NCBI RefSeq assembly: GCF_017695975.1
Contig: NZ_JAAORN010000001.1
Span: 1-64,000, forward strand
Direction of reading: 5' to 3'
DNA from: Prochlorococcus marinus CUG1417
Lineage (GTDB): Bacteria; Cyanobacteriota; Cyanobacteriia; PCC-6307; Cyanobiaceae
DNA length: 64,000 nucleotides
Part shown: in pieces, positions 47,438 through 57,135 of the stretch
Layout of the letters: each line of letters opens with the position of its first letter
Numbering within the stretch: position 1 is the first letter of the stretch
Notes under the pieces: generated by a model
Told to the model about the DNA's origin: nothing
The model's input: only the letters and a program-made list of their open reading frames with translations
Databases searched by the model: none
Made by a program: the position numbers and the translations under genes

Positions 47438-49368
47438 CTACTTTTTCTAAGACTAGTTTCGATTTGATCCATTAATTTCCTTGCTTCTTCAATAGTTAAT
47501 TTTTTTTGATCAATTGCTGATTCAGTATTAATTCTTATAGATTCAACCAAAGAAGCTGAACTGTAATCTAATAATTGCAAAATTTCAGATTTACTTTCCT
47601 CTTTAATAATATTTTTGACCTTATATGAATTTTCTTGATTTATATCTATATGAACAACGTTTGTACTGCCAAATAAATTGTGCAAGTTTCCTAATGCTTC
47701 TTGATACGCTCCAGTCATAAAAATTCCAATTAGATAATCTTTATCTTCCTCTGGCTTATGCAAATTTAGTAATGATTTAATTTTTCCATTATCAATAAAA
47801 TTATTTAGTTTCCCATCTGAATCACATGTTAAATCTGCAAAGTTGCCTTTGCAGAAAGGCTCCTCTAAGTGCCTATGTATTGGTACTACTGGAAAAATCT
47901 GATTGATTGCCCAGCTATCGGGAATAGATTTAAAGATAGATAAATTTGCATAATAAGTTGATGCAAGAGTTTCTGTAATTTCAGATAAATCAGGGTGATT
48001 AATTTCATCATTATTCAGGTTATTAGAAATTTCTTTTGCACAAGCCCAAGTAAGTTCTTCGGCATAAGCTCTTTCTGCCAAACTTAAAAATCCTAATCTA
48101 AAAGCGACTAAGCAATCTTCTTTAAACTTTTTTGCATCATTCCATAGTTCAATTATTTGAGATAAATTTATTTTTTTATTTTTAAGTTTTTTTAATTCAT
48201 TGAAAGTTTCAAGTAAATTTGAAATTATTAATTGTTGATTTTTTTTATCAAAAATTTTTAGTTTTGAATTGACATGGCTTGTTCCTAAGACATTAAAAAT
48301 TAAAACTGAACAATGACTAATTATTGCTCTTCCACTTTCTGAGATTATGGTTGGATGCTTGATATTATTTAATTCACATGAATCCTTAATAGTTGCAATT
48401 ACATCGTTAGCATAATTTTGAAGCGAATAATTAGTAGAGGTGTTGGAGGAGGTTTTAGTTCCATCAAAATCTATTCCTAATCCTCCCCCAACGTCGATAT
48501 ATTGCATAGGGGCTCCTAGTTTGCATAGTTCAACATATATTTGACTAGCTTCTTGTAATGCGTCTTTGATCACAGCAATATCACTTATTTGACTGCCTAT
48601 ATGAAAATGGAGCAATTTCATTTCGTTGATAAGATTTGCTTCTTTTAGTTCTTTGATTGTCAACATAATTTCTGGGATTGATAATCCAAATTTGGAATTA
48701 TCTCCAATAGATTTACCCCACCTACCGCTGCTTTTACTTGATAACTTTGCTCTAATTCCTATCAGTGGAGTAGCGTTAAGTTCTTGAACTGCTTGAATTA
48801 TTCTTTTTACCTCATCTCGTTGTTCAATAACTATTATTGGATTTTTGCCCAGTTTTCTGGCCAAAGTAGCAATCTCAATATATTTTTTATCTTTATATCC
48901 GTTGCATATTAATAATGAATTTTGGTTTTCAAGAAGTGCAAGGCCAATTAATAGTTCTGATTTACTTCCTACTTCTAAACCAAAATTCCATTGGCTACCA
49001 AACTCTATTATCTTTTCTAGGACATTTTTCTGTTGATTACATTTGACAGGAAAAACACCTTGATAAATATTCTTATATTTATAGGTTTTTATTGCTTTAA
49101 AAAAAGAGTCATGTAATGCATTTATGCGATCTTTCAAGATATCGTTAAATCTTATGATTAATGGAGGATTTATTTCTCTACTCTTAAGTTCTTGGGCAAG
49201 CTTAAAAAGATCAATCTTATTTTCAGATTTTATATCTTTAGTTACTGATATATTTCCTTTGGAATTTATAGAAAAATATTTATCTCCCCATTTGTCTATG
49301 TTATAAGTCGAAATACTATCTTTAATAGTCCAAATATTCTTTAATTTTTTCGGTTCAAAATTGGTCAA
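47422..49368 (-). CDS. speA: Biosynthetic arginine decarboxylase
   Basis: Encodes 648 residues, the size of SpeA. It makes agmatine from arginine for polyamine synthesis, using PLP. The PLP Lys lies in [10 protein letters not shown]; further signs are [23 protein letters not shown], and [14 protein letters not shown], plus [16 protein letters not shown]. It overlaps alaS at the 3' end by 16 bp. Together with argH and argJ it gives the window three arginine-related genes, none adjacent to another. Confidence 0.95.
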   Translation of the reverse strand: MTNFEPKKLKNIWTIKDSISTYNIDKWGDKYFSINSKGNISVTKDIKSENKIDLFKLAQELKSREINPPLIIRFNDILKDRINALHDSFFKAIKTYKYKNIYQGVFPVKCNQQKNVLEKIIEFGSQWNFGLEVGSKSELLIGLALLENQNSLLICNGYKDKKYIEIATLARKLGKNPIIVIEQRDEVKRIIQAVQELNATPLIGIRAKLSSKSSGRWGKSIGDNSKFGLSIPEIMLTIKELKEANLINEMKLLHFHIGSQISDIAVIKDALQEASQIYVELCKLGAPMQYIDVGGGLGIDFDGTKTSSNTSTNYSLQNYANDVIATIKDSCELNNIKHPTIISESGRAIISHCSVLIFNVLGTSHVNSKLKIFDKKNQQLIISNLLETFNELKKLKNKKINLSQIIELWNDAKKFKEDCLVAFRLGFLSLAERAYAEELTWACAKEISNNLNNDEINHPDLSEITETLASTYYANLSIFKSIPDSWAINQIFPVVPIHRHLEEPFCKGNFADLTCDSDGKLNNFIDNGKIKSLLNLHKPEEDKDYLIGIFMTGAYQEALGNLHNLFGSTNVVHIDINQENSYKVKNIIKEESKSEILQLLDYSSASLVESIRINTESAIDQKKLTIEEARKLMDQIETSLRKSSYLSE

Positions 49369-49490
49369 TTTATGTCTTAGTGATTAATAAATGTTTTTGA
49401 AAATAACTCAAAACAATATCTTTTATTTTAATGATTACTTGCCAAGTTACCACCCAAAAGTTGAATATACATAGAGTGATTATTAACTAA

Positions 49491-49949
49491 ATGACCAAAG
49501 AGAGAACCTTTATTGCAATTAAACCAGATGGAGTTCAAAGAGGATATGTTTCTGAGATTATTGGCAGATTTGAAAAAAAAGGATTTAAATTGGTTGGATT
49601 AAAGCAATTAATTCCTTCAAAAGAACTTGCTCAAAATCATTATGGAGTACATAGAGAAAGACCCTTTTTTGGTGATTTAGTAGACTTTATTTCAAGTGGT
49701 CCTGTTGTAGCAATGGTGTGGGAAGGCGAAGGAGTTATTTTGAGTGCAAGAAAACTAATAGGTGCAACAAAACCTCTGGAAGCAGAGCCTGGAACAATTA
49801 GAGGTGATTTAGCTATTGATATTGGGAGGAATATTATTCATGGTTCTGATGGAGAAGATACAGCAAAATTTGAAATTGATCTTTGGTTTAACGAAGAGGA
49901 ATTATGTGAGTGGGAAACTTCTGATTCGAAATGGCGATCTGAAAATTAA
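49491..49949 (+). CDS. ndk: Nucleoside diphosphate kinase
   Basis: Encodes 152 residues. NDK moves gamma-phosphate between nucleotides through a phospho-His. The active-site His sits in [21 protein letters not shown], and [20 protein letters not shown] is the standard N-terminus. The ATG at 49491 ([14 protein letters not shown]) is the only sensible start. It is divergent from speA by a 122-bp AT-rich spacer and ends 3 bp before convergent thiO. Confidence 0.97.
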   Translation: MTKERTFIAIKPDGVQRGYVSEIIGRFEKKGFKLVGLKQLIPSKELAQNHYGVHRERPFFGDLVDFISSGPVVAMVWEGEGVILSARKLIGATKPLEAEPGTIRGDLAIDIGRNIIHGSDGEDTAKFEIDLWFNEEELCEWETSDSKWRSEN

Positions 49950-49952
49950 AAT

Positions 49953-51062
49953 TTAAATCGCAAATCTATCTAAACTAAATTTTTCTAAAAAGCTTTTTTC
50001 TATTTCTTTGAGATTTTTATTTTGAACTATTTTCAAAAGAAGATCACTTGTTATTGCAGAAAATAAAACTCCATTTCTGTAATGTCCTGTAGCTATAAAA
50101 AGATTTTCAATTTTTGATTTTCCAATTATTGGTTTTAGATCTGGTGTGCAAGGTCTAAAACCCCACCAATGTTCCATTTGTGGCCAATTAATAGCTTCTG
50201 GCAATAATGAGCGAATGCCTTGTTGCAGTTGTTTTATTCCATTAGGAGTATTACCCTGATTAAATTTTGAATCTTTTTCAACTGTCGCTCCAACTATAAT
50301 AAGTCCATCATCACGGGGAACTAGATAAGTTTTTGGACCAAAAATAACTCTTTTCAAAAAATTTGTTGGACCTTGTATTGATAGCATTTGTCCCTTTACA
50401 GGAAAGACTGGAATCTTATTAAAAATCTTTTTACTCCAAGCACCGCTGCATATAATTGCTTTTTCGCAGTTAATTTTTTTTATTTCCCCAGTGGCACATA
50501 CAACTGTTGCGCCTGTAACTTTGTTTTTTTCGAATGTCAAATCCTTTACTTCTGATCCCTCTTGAAATTCGACTCCATGCAAGGAGCATGCTCTCTCAAG
50601 AGCACGCATCAGTCTTCTTCGGTTATCTATTTGACCATCTTGTTCAAAAAGTAAACCATGTTTCCAAATAGAATGCATTCCATTAATTTCTGTTTGAAGA
50701 TCTTTGTGATTTAAATATTTTCCATATTCATAAGTGGGAAATTTTTCAAGATCTTCTTTGTTTTTAAAAGGAACTACTATGCCACATTTTCTTAAACCGC
50801 ATTTAATATTACTATCTTGTTCAATACTTTTTATCCACTTTGGAATTAGATTTTGACTTTCTTGGCCAAATTTTAGTAATTCATCTTCGAGCCCTTCGGC
50901 ATGAGTAGCTAACATTCCTGCAGCAACAAATCCAGCTGATTCATTTCTGTTTTTGCTTAAAACTAAAACTTTGAAGTTATTTCTGGAAAATTCATAAGCA
51001 ATAGATAAACCTAAAAGTCCACCGCCAATGATTAATATTGAATTTTTGGTTTCTTGTGCCAT
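49953..51062 (-). CDS. thiO: Glycine oxidase (FAD-dependent amino acid oxidase, ThiO-type)
   Basis: Encodes 369 residues. The N-terminal Rossmann dinucleotide fold is ILIIGGGLLGLSIAYE, and the C-terminal HWWGFRPCTPDLKPIIGKS and TGHYRNGVLFSAIT match ThiO/DAO family signatures. ThiO oxidises glycine to iminoacetate for the thiazole ring of thiamine. thiL is in the window but unlinked. It is divergent from gatB with an 79-bp gap. Confidence 0.9.
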   Translation of the reverse strand: MAQETKNSILIIGGGLLGLSIAYEFSRNNFKVLVLSKNRNESAGFVAAGMLATHAEGLEDELLKFGQESQNLIPKWIKSIEQDSNIKCGLRKCGIVVPFKNKEDLEKFPTYEYGKYLNHKDLQTEINGMHSIWKHGLLFEQDGQIDNRRRLMRALERACSLHGVEFQEGSEVKDLTFEKNKVTGATVVCATGEIKKINCEKAIICSGAWSKKIFNKIPVFPVKGQMLSIQGPTNFLKRVIFGPKTYLVPRDDGLIIVGATVEKDSKFNQGNTPNGIKQLQQGIRSLLPEAINWPQMEHWWGFRPCTPDLKPIIGKSKIENLFIATGHYRNGVLFSAITSDLLLKIVQNKNLKEIEKSFLEKFSLDRFAI

Positions 51063-51141
51063 TTAAAAATTAATATTTTTATTTGTGTTTTGGTCCTCTT
51101 TTCCTTTATATCCAATAATATTAATAAAGAGACTTTTGATA

Positions 51142-52614
51142 ATGAACAATTTGGAATCTTGGGAAGCTGTGATTGGTTTGGAAACTCATGTACAGCTTAA
51201 TACGAAAAGTAAAATATTCACATCTGCGTCAACAGCTTTTGGAGATGCACCTAATACTCATATAGATCCTGTAGTTTGCGGGTTACCAGGAACTCTTCCA
51301 GTCTTGAATGAGACTGTTCTTGAGTATGCTGTAAAAACTTCGTTAGCATTAAATTTAAACGTTGCAGAACATTGTAAATTTGATAGAAAACAATATTTTT
51401 ATCCTGATCTGCCTAAAAATTATCAAATTTCACAATTTGATGAGCCATTAGCTGAAAATGGTTGGTTAGAGGTTGAAATAATTGAAAAGGACAAGGAACC
51501 CTATATCAAAAAAATTGGTATAGAAAGGCTACATATGGAAGAAGATGCCGGAAAACTAGTCCATTCAGGAAGTGATAGATTAGCTGGCTCTAAGTATTCT
51601 TTAGTTGATTACAATCGTGCCGGAATAGCACTTTGTGAGATTGTAAGTAAACCAGATATTAGATCAGGTAAAGAGGCATCTGAATATGCTTCAGAGATTA
51701 GAAGAACAGTTAGATATCTAGGGGTATCAGACGGAAATATGCAAGAGGGTTCATTACGCTGTGATGTCAATATTTCAGTTAGAAAAGGACCTAATGCTCC
51801 TTTTGGTACCAAAGTGGAAATAAAAAATATGAATTCATTTTCTGCAATTCAAAAGGCTTGTGATTATGAAATAGCCAGACAAATAGAAGTTTATGAAAAT
51901 GGAGGAAAAATTCTCCAAGAAACAAGGTTATGGGATGAAGCTAAGCAATTAACGAAAAGTATGAGATTAAAAGAAGGTAGTAGTGACTATAGATATTTTC
52001 CTGATCCTGACTTAGGCCCAATTGAAATAACTAAAGCCCAACAAGAAATATGGTTTAAAGAACTACCAGAATTACCTTCACAGAAAAGAAATAAATACGT
52101 AAGTCAATTTGGATTGTCTGCATATGATGCAAGGGTAATTTCTGATGAAATAAGCATGGCAAACTTTTTTGAAGAAACAGTAGCAAATGGTGCCGAGGCC
52201 AAACTAGCTTCAAATTGGGTAACAAGTGATATTGTGGGCTATTTAAAATCAAACAAACTAAGTTTTAGTGAATTAAAGCTTAGTCCTGAGAATCTTGCTG
52301 AAATGATTAATATGATTTCAAAAAATATAATTAGTGGAAAAATTGCTAAAGAAATTTTACCTGAACTTATTCAAAAAAATATTTCTCCGAAAAAATTAGT
52401 TGAAGAAAAAGGGTTGGCAATGATATCTGATTCTTCAAGTATTTTACCAATAATTGATGAACTGATAAATGAACATCCAAATGAAGTTGAAGCATTTAAA
52501 AATGGCAAAACTAAGTTACTTGGTTTTTTTGTTGGTCAACTTATGAAAAGAACAAAAGGTAAAGCTGACCCGAAACTTGCAAATAAACTTCTTATGGAAA
52601 AATTGAATAGCTAA
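51142..52614 (+). CDS. gatB: Aspartyl/glutamyl-tRNA amidotransferase subunit B
   Basis: Encodes 490 residues from the ATG at 51142 (MNNLESWEAVIGLETHVQLNT); the frame runs on upstream to 51085, but that extension is hydrophobic and has no family match. GatB binds misacylated tRNA and transamidates in GatCAB. Family signs are GLPGTLPVLNE, KQYFYPDLPKNYQISQ, EEDAGKLVH, RYFPDPDLGP, and the C-terminal helical domain ending LLGFFVGQLMKRTKGKADP. It lies 3 bp before convergent coaE. Confidence 0.96.
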   Translation: MNNLESWEAVIGLETHVQLNTKSKIFTSASTAFGDAPNTHIDPVVCGLPGTLPVLNETVLEYAVKTSLALNLNVAEHCKFDRKQYFYPDLPKNYQISQFDEPLAENGWLEVEIIEKDKEPYIKKIGIERLHMEEDAGKLVHSGSDRLAGSKYSLVDYNRAGIALCEIVSKPDIRSGKEASEYASEIRRTVRYLGVSDGNMQEGSLRCDVNISVRKGPNAPFGTKVEIKNMNSFSAIQKACDYEIARQIEVYENGGKILQETRLWDEAKQLTKSMRLKEGSSDYRYFPDPDLGPIEITKAQQEIWFKELPELPSQKRNKYVSQFGLSAYDARVISDEISMANFFEETVANGAEAKLASNWVTSDIVGYLKSNKLSFSELKLSPENLAEMINMISKNIISGKIAKEILPELIQKNISPKKLVEEKGLAMISDSSSILPIIDELINEHPNEVEAFKNGKTKLLGFFVGQLMKRTKGKADPKLANKLLMEKLNS

Positions 52615-52617
52615 AGC

Positions 52618-53235
52618 TTAAAGAAGCTCTTTTATTGTATTTATCCATTTATTTTGATCATCCGAATTATCTAAAATAATATCTGAAAATTTTCTTTTTT
52701 CTTCAAAACTTAATTGAAAATTTATTAGTTTATATGCTTCTTTTTCGCTAATTTTATCTCTTGTGATAAGTCTTTTTTTTTGTAGTTCTTTAGGACATTT
52801 AACTAACCATATTTCAGTGCAAATATCTTCAAATTTTGCTTCAAACAATAATGGAATAGCCAATACTATAGTTTGATTATTTCTGTATTGACTGCATTCT
52901 TTTATCATTCTTTCTTTAATTAAAGGGTGAAGCAGTTTTTCAATCCATTCCTTGCTTGCTGAATGTTTAAAAATAATGTTCCTTAAAAGTTTTCTATTTA
53001 TTTCCCTTTTTGAATTGCTTTTATTATCAATAATTTTATTTCCAAAATAATCTAAAATTTTCTTATATCCATACGTATTTGGTTTGATTAATTCTCTTGA
53101 AAAATGATCTGCATCTAATATTGGTATGTTTTTATGTTTTCTAATGTAATTAGTTATGGTTGTCTTCCCACTTGCAATACCACCTGTTAAACCAATTCTT
53201 CTTTGGTTGTTTTTTAATTTTTGAAGAATATCCAT
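52618..53235 (-). CDS. coaE: Dephospho-CoA kinase
   Basis: Encodes 205 residues. CoaE phosphorylates dephospho-CoA, the last step of coenzyme A synthesis. The P-loop is GLTGGIASGKTTI, followed by ILDADHFSREL, and LLHPLIKERM and VLAIPLLFEAKFEDICTEIWLVKCPKELQ are typical. The N-terminus MDILQKLKNNQRRIGL is basic. It is divergent from argJ with a 76-bp gap. Confidence 0.95.
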   Translation of the reverse strand: MDILQKLKNNQRRIGLTGGIASGKTTITNYIRKHKNIPILDADHFSRELIKPNTYGYKKILDYFGNKIIDNKSNSKREINRKLLRNIIFKHSASKEWIEKLLHPLIKERMIKECSQYRNNQTIVLAIPLLFEAKFEDICTEIWLVKCPKELQKKRLITRDKISEKEAYKLINFQLSFEEKRKFSDIILDNSDDQNKWINTIKELL

Positions 53236-53311
53236 ATAATTAATAATAATCTAATTACTTAGTGTCTTTAGTATTAAAGAGTAGTTAGTATGAATTAAAA
53301 TACCAAAAAGT

Positions 53312-54550
53312 TTGAGCCAGTTAGATTCCAATTGGTCGTTTGTTGATGACAGTAAGGTAACACCTAAGGGGTTTCTTTTTGCTGGGATATCTGCTGGTTT
53401 AAAAGCTTCTCAAAAAAAGGATTTAGCACTAATACTCGCTCCAGAAGGAAGTATTTTTAGTGGAATGTTTACCCAATCAATAGTTCGCGCTTCTTGTGTG
53501 GATATTTGTGAGGAAAGGATTAAAACAACTTCAGGTTTTGTAAGAGCAATACTAATTAATTCTGGTCAAGCAAATGCCTGTACAGGAGATCTTGGCATTC
53601 AACATTTGCAAATTGCTACAGGAAAGATTGCGGAACTTTTAGGAATAAAAGAAGAAGAAGTTTTAATGTGCTCAACTGGTGTAATTGGTGTTCCAATACA
53701 AATAAATAATCTAGTAAAAAATCTGCCGAATTTAGTTAGTGATTTAAAGGATAATAATTTTGAAAATGCAGCAGAAGCAATTTTAACTACTGATTTGACT
53801 TTGAAAAAAGTGTCAATAGAGACGATTATTCAAGGTAGAAAAATAAAAATAGCAGGATTTGCAAAAGGTTCAGGAATGATTTACCCCAACATGGCTACAA
53901 TGCTTGCTTTTCTAACCTGTGATGCGGGTATTCAAAAAGAAGAATGGGACAAAATGATTGCTATTGCGGTTCAAAAATCTTTTAATGCAATATCGGTTGA
54001 TGGAGAGACAAGCACAAATGATTCTTTTGTTGGAATAAATGCAGGAGAGAAAATTGAAAAAAGGTTTTTTCCAATTATCCAAGAAGGGATTGATATTGTA
54101 TGTCAGAACTTGGCAAAAAATATTGCGAGGGATGGAGAGGGAGCAAATTGTTTATTAGAAGTTTTGGTTCAAGGAGCAAAAACTACAGATGATGCAATTA
54201 TGCTCGCGAAATCTATTTGTAATTCTGCCTTGGTAAAAACTGCGATACATGGTTGTGATCCGAATTGGGGACGAATCATTTCTGCTGCAGGTAATTCTGG
54301 AGTTAAATTTAATTTAAATCACGTTGACTTGTATATTGGAAACGCTCAGATTTTGGAAAACGGAAAGTTAAATAAATATGATCCACAAAAAGTCACAGAC
54401 TATATTAAGTCCAGAATGAAAGGTAGATATTTAGTAGATGATATTGTAAAAATTGCGATTAATCTAAATTCTGGCGAATCAAAAGGCACAGCTTGGGGGT
54501 GCGATCTTTCTAAAAAATATGTTGAAATAAATAGCGAATATACTACTTAA
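53312..54550 (+). CDS. argJ: Glutamate N-acetyltransferase / amino-acid acetyltransferase
   Basis: Encodes 412 residues from a TTG start. ArgJ recycles the acetyl group between ornithine and glutamate in arginine synthesis. The autocleavage site is in KGSGMIYPNMATMLAF (before the Thr of MATM), VDGETSTNDSF follows, and HGCDPNWGRIISAAGNSG is the C-terminal signature. An upstream ATG at 53290 is followed at once by TAA and is not used. The 3' end overlaps the small membrane protein gene by 8 bp. Confidence 0.95.
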   Translation: MSQLDSNWSFVDDSKVTPKGFLFAGISAGLKASQKKDLALILAPEGSIFSGMFTQSIVRASCVDICEERIKTTSGFVRAILINSGQANACTGDLGIQHLQIATGKIAELLGIKEEEVLMCSTGVIGVPIQINNLVKNLPNLVSDLKDNNFENAAEAILTTDLTLKKVSIETIIQGRKIKIAGFAKGSGMIYPNMATMLAFLTCDAGIQKEEWDKMIAIAVQKSFNAISVDGETSTNDSFVGINAGEKIEKRFFPIIQEGIDIVCQNLAKNIARDGEGANCLLEVLVQGAKTTDDAIMLAKSICNSALVKTAIHGCDPNWGRIISAAGNSGVKFNLNHVDLYIGNAQILENGKLNKYDPQKVTDYIKSRMKGRYLVDDIVKIAINLNSGESKGTAWGCDLSKKYVEINSEYTT

Positions 54551-54788
54551 GTTTTAGTAAATCTAAGGGTAGATATTCATTCATATAAAGAAACAGTATT
54601 GTTAAAGTTCCAATTACAGAGCCTATAAAACCTCCAAAAAAATTAACTAATAATCCAGATTGTGTAATTATTGCTTCTTCGTTTTTTTCTTCTTCTTCAA
54701 AGTTAGGAGAATCAACTACTTTTAAGCGCTGATTGGTTGATGGTTGTTTAAGTTGTTGGTGTCGGATGAGGGCTTCGAAATCAGGCAT
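54543..54788 (-). CDS. Small membrane protein downstream of ParA
   Basis: Encodes 81 residues from ATG 54788 (MPDFEALIRHQQLKQPS); a longer frame to 54812 also exists. The start lies inside the ParA frame, overlapping its last 67 bp. The C-terminus has a hydrophobic span (LLVNFFGGFIGSVIGTLTILFLY, residues about 46-69). The acidic EEEEKNEEA lies before it. No family is recognised. Overlap and orientation suggest it is translated from the ParA message and may anchor it to the membrane, which is inference. Confidence 0.65.
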   Translation of the reverse strand: MPDFEALIRHQQLKQPSTNQRLKVVDSPNFEEEEKNEEAIITQSGLLVNFFGGFIGSVIGTLTILFLYMNEYLPLDLLKLK

Positions 54789-55393
54789 GGAATTTGTGAG
54801 GCAATTGAACAATAAGCAGACCAGCCCGTCATTCGACGAGGATCTGATCTACCTAAATCGTCTACAGCTTCAAATACAGCGTTGCCCGAGGCTTCTGCTT
54901 TATCAAATGCTGAAAGTAAGGGTATAAATGTATCAAAAACATATAAACCAAAATTTTCTAGAGCTGCTTTGGCTTGTTGCGCTGCTTTTTGCTGTCTAAA
55001 ATCAACTTTTACTATTACTACAGCATGGTTAACTTTTAAGTTGCTTAATAAATTAGCTAGTTCAACAGTTAATTCTACTGATCTTGCTTTTGCAGTTGTA
55101 GGTAAGATAACTAAATCTGAACCATACGCTAAGTGTTTAAGTTCTTCTTGATCACTGCTAGCTTGGCCATCAGTTATTACAATTTCTGATGATCTTGATG
55201 CTTTAGCAGCTGAACTGACGGGGAAAACTGGAAATGGAAGATTGCCTCTTGATGCGTATGCTAAAGCAGATCTATTCTTGTCGGCATCGACTATGCAAAC
55301 TTTTTTACCTTCAGAATGCCAAACACTAGCAAGGTGAATACTTGTACAGGTCTTGGCCACCCCCCCTTTTTGTCCGCAAACGGTAATGAACAA
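54722..55393 (-). CDS. ParA/MinD-family P-loop ATPase
   Basis: Encodes 223 residues. The deviant Walker A motif is CGQKGGVAKTCTSIHLA, followed by VDADKNRSALAYA and VITDGQASS (Walker A' and B regions). Such ATPases position DNA, division sites or protein complexes on nucleoid or membrane. No ParB homologue or parS-like repeat is visible nearby; the overlapping small gene encodes a membrane-span protein. It may be a carboxysome- or chromosome-positioning relative, but nothing here decides. Confidence 0.88.
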   Translation of the reverse strand: MFITVCGQKGGVAKTCTSIHLASVWHSEGKKVCIVDADKNRSALAYASRGNLPFPVFPVSSAAKASRSSEIVITDGQASSDQEELKHLAYGSDLVILPTTAKARSVELTVELANLLSNLKVNHAVVIVKVDFRQQKAAQQAKAALENFGLYVFDTFIPLLSAFDKAEASGNAVFEAVDDLGRSDPRRMTGWSAYCSIASQIPCLISKPSSDTNNLNNHQPISA

Positions 55394-55543
55394 TTTTTTA
55401 TTTTTATTTCTCTTACTTTGGAGAATAATTTCTCAATGTCAAGAGAAATTGATTTTTAATGCTTTAAAACTTATTTTTTGAAATATTTTTAAGAAGTTAA
55501 TATTTTTAGATAACCTTATAAAGTTCCTTATTTAAATTGGCTA

Positions 55544-56506
55544 GTGAAGAAAAGAATTGGATTAGGTACGTGGTCTTGGGGGAATAAGCTTTTCTGGAAT
55601 TACCAATCTACAAATGATGATGATTTACGTGAGACATATAATGAAGCCTTACTAAGAGGTTTCGATCTAATTGATACTGCAGATTCTTACGGTACTGGAA
55701 ATCTTCAGGGTAGAAGTGAATTGTTGATAGGAAAATTTTTACTAAATACTCCTTCAGCAAAGAAAAAAAGAATTCAAGTAGCAACCAAACTTGCACCTTA
55801 TCCCTGGAGAATAGGTAACAGAGGTTTTAATAAACCTTTTTTGAAAAGTTTAGAAAGACTTAATAACAAATTAGATATAGTTCAATTACATTGGTCAACT
55901 GCAAAATACAATCCTTGGCAGGAATTAGACCTGTTGAATAATCTTTGCGATTTAAAAGATGAAGGCTTTGATTTTCAAATAGGCTTATCAAATATAGGCC
56001 CTAAAAGATTGATGAAATTAATTAATTTTTTAGCAAAAAGAGATCAGAGCCTAAAGAGTGTTCAAATACAGTTTTCTTTGCTTGCTCCCGATTTAGGAAA
56101 ACAATATCAAGTAAAAAAAATTTGCGACGAAAATAATATTGATTTCTTTGCTTATAGTCCTTTGTCCTTTGGAATACTTTGTATTGATCCTGATAAAGAA
56201 CAGAATAAAGAAAAAAGTTTTATTCGTAATGCATTATTTGAAAACTATAAAAAACCAACATATGAATTGCGGAGGTGTTTAAAAAGAATTGCAAATCAAA
56301 GATCAGTTTCCCAAGCGCAAGTAGCAATTAATTGGTGTTGTTATCAAGGAGCTATTCCGCTTGTTGGAATGCGAAAAAAATCTCAAGTTATAGATGTATC
56401 GAATGTATTCAAGTGGAATTTAAATAAAAGTGAATTTAAGGTACTTCAGGAATTGTCAAAAAAATGTTTAAAAAAAATGCCTAAAAATCCTTTTTCAAGC
56501 ATTTAA
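55544..56506 (+). CDS. Aldo/keto reductase family protein
   Basis: Encodes 320 residues from a GTG start (MKKRIGLGTWSWG). The catalytic tetrad is visible: Asp and Tyr in LIDTADSYGTG, Lys in VATKLAPYP and His in IVQLHWST. C-terminal AQVAINWCCYQGAIPLVGMRKKSQV contacts the cofactor phosphate. The TIM-barrel family reduces carbonyls with NADPH; substrate unknown. It ends just before the ssrA region. Confidence 0.9.
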   Translation: MKKRIGLGTWSWGNKLFWNYQSTNDDDLRETYNEALLRGFDLIDTADSYGTGNLQGRSELLIGKFLLNTPSAKKKRIQVATKLAPYPWRIGNRGFNKPFLKSLERLNNKLDIVQLHWSTAKYNPWQELDLLNNLCDLKDEGFDFQIGLSNIGPKRLMKLINFLAKRDQSLKSVQIQFSLLAPDLGKQYQVKKICDENNIDFFAYSPLSFGILCIDPDKEQNKEKSFIRNALFENYKKPTYELRRCLKRIANQRSVSQAQVAINWCCYQGAIPLVGMRKKSQVIDVSNVFKWNLNKSEFKVLQELSKKCLKKMPKNPFSSI

Positions 56507-56514
56507 TTAAATTT

Positions 56515-56652
56515 TTAGCTAGATATTTTCTTATTTTTTTTTATTTGACAACCACTATTCCATAGTTCATTGGGAAATTTTTCGCCAGTGAATCTAATAA
56601 CTTTTGGTTTGAGATTTATTATCAAGTCATTCAGTTTTTTATTAGATTCCAT
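56515..56652 (-). CDS. 45-residue small protein (candidate) beside ssrA
   Basis: A minus-strand frame of 45 codons starts at ATG 56652 (MESNKKLNDLIINLKPKVIRF) and ends KKNKKISS. The middle (IRFTGEKFPNELWNSGC) has Trp, Cys and mixed charges, unlike random AT-rich sequence. It lies between the aldo/keto reductase stop and the tmRNA terminator. No SD is obvious. The call rests on composition only. Confidence 0.4.
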   Translation of the reverse strand: MESNKKLNDLIINLKPKVIRFTGEKFPNELWNSGCQIKKNKKISS

Positions 56653-56806
56653 TTTGCAAGATTCGATTTTTTAATAAGATAAATTAATTTAAAACTTATC
56701 TTCTCAGTATTTATACTTATAAAATTAAAAAAATTCTTTTTAATACAAGCATTTGCAGCAATATTTACAAACTAATAAATTATCTATTACAACTTCTTAG
56801 TTATTT

Positions 56807-56834
56807 TAAAAAAAGTGGAGTCCTTCCAGACTCC
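56807..56834 (-). terminator. Rho-independent terminator of ssrA
   Basis: On the minus strand GGAGTC (56834-56829) pairs with GACTCC (56822-56817), loop TGGAAG, followed by ACTTTTTTT. This is a standard intrinsic terminator and marks the 3' end of the tmRNA precursor. Confidence 0.85.
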
Positions 56835-57070
56835 TCGTATCATTTGGTTGATAAGGCTGATATAACCCCATCTCCTTTAGGATCAAGCAGCAACTGGTGC
56901 TGTTTGACGGGAGAAACTAACGATTTTGTTAGCATTTGTGTTTTTGCTCTAACCGAGCCGGCTTCAGTCACCTTCCTTATGCCCCGTCGAAACCATTACA
57001 ACCCCAAATAGTGGAGTTGAGCGGAATCGAACCGCTGTCCGAAACATCGGTTGAGATCACCTAGTCCAAT
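56807..57070 (-). ncRNA. ssrA: Two-piece (permuted) tmRNA
   Basis: The acceptor RNA comes first on the minus strand: a T-arm AGCGG-TTCGATT-CCGCT (57036-57020) and the 3' acceptor half CAACTCC with discriminator A (57012). The genome continues CTA, so CCA must be added. The coding RNA starts at 57005 with GGGGTTG, pairing with CAACTCC, then GGTTTCGACGGGG. The tag frame (56933-56883) reads ANKIVSFSRQTAPVAA-stop. This permuted order is known in Prochlorococcus and marine Synechococcus. tmRNA frees stalled ribosomes and tags proteins. The exact mature 5' end of the acceptor piece is estimated. Confidence 0.95.
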
Positions 57071-57082
57071 TGGACATTTATA
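57064..57082 (-). promoter_or_regulatory. Candidate ssrA -10 element and 12-bp palindrome
   Basis: TATAAA at 57082-57077 (minus strand) fits a -10 element, placing transcription start near 57070. Right at that point is the perfect palindrome GTCCAATTGGAC (57064-57075), which may be an operator or a 5' hairpin of the tmRNA precursor. No clear -35 is seen. Confidence 0.4.
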
Positions 57083-57135
57083 TTCTGACAGGCAAAATGG
57101 TTATTGAATAGTTTTTTTACTAAGTTTTATCGTAT

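Noticed and set aside
53287-53307. Possible NtcA-type site (GTA...TAC) before argJ
   Set aside because: The spacer is 10 rather than the required 8 bases, and no -10 follows at the right place.
54882-55151. 89-codon plus-strand frame opposite parA
   Set aside because: Antisense shadow of a conserved ATPase frame.
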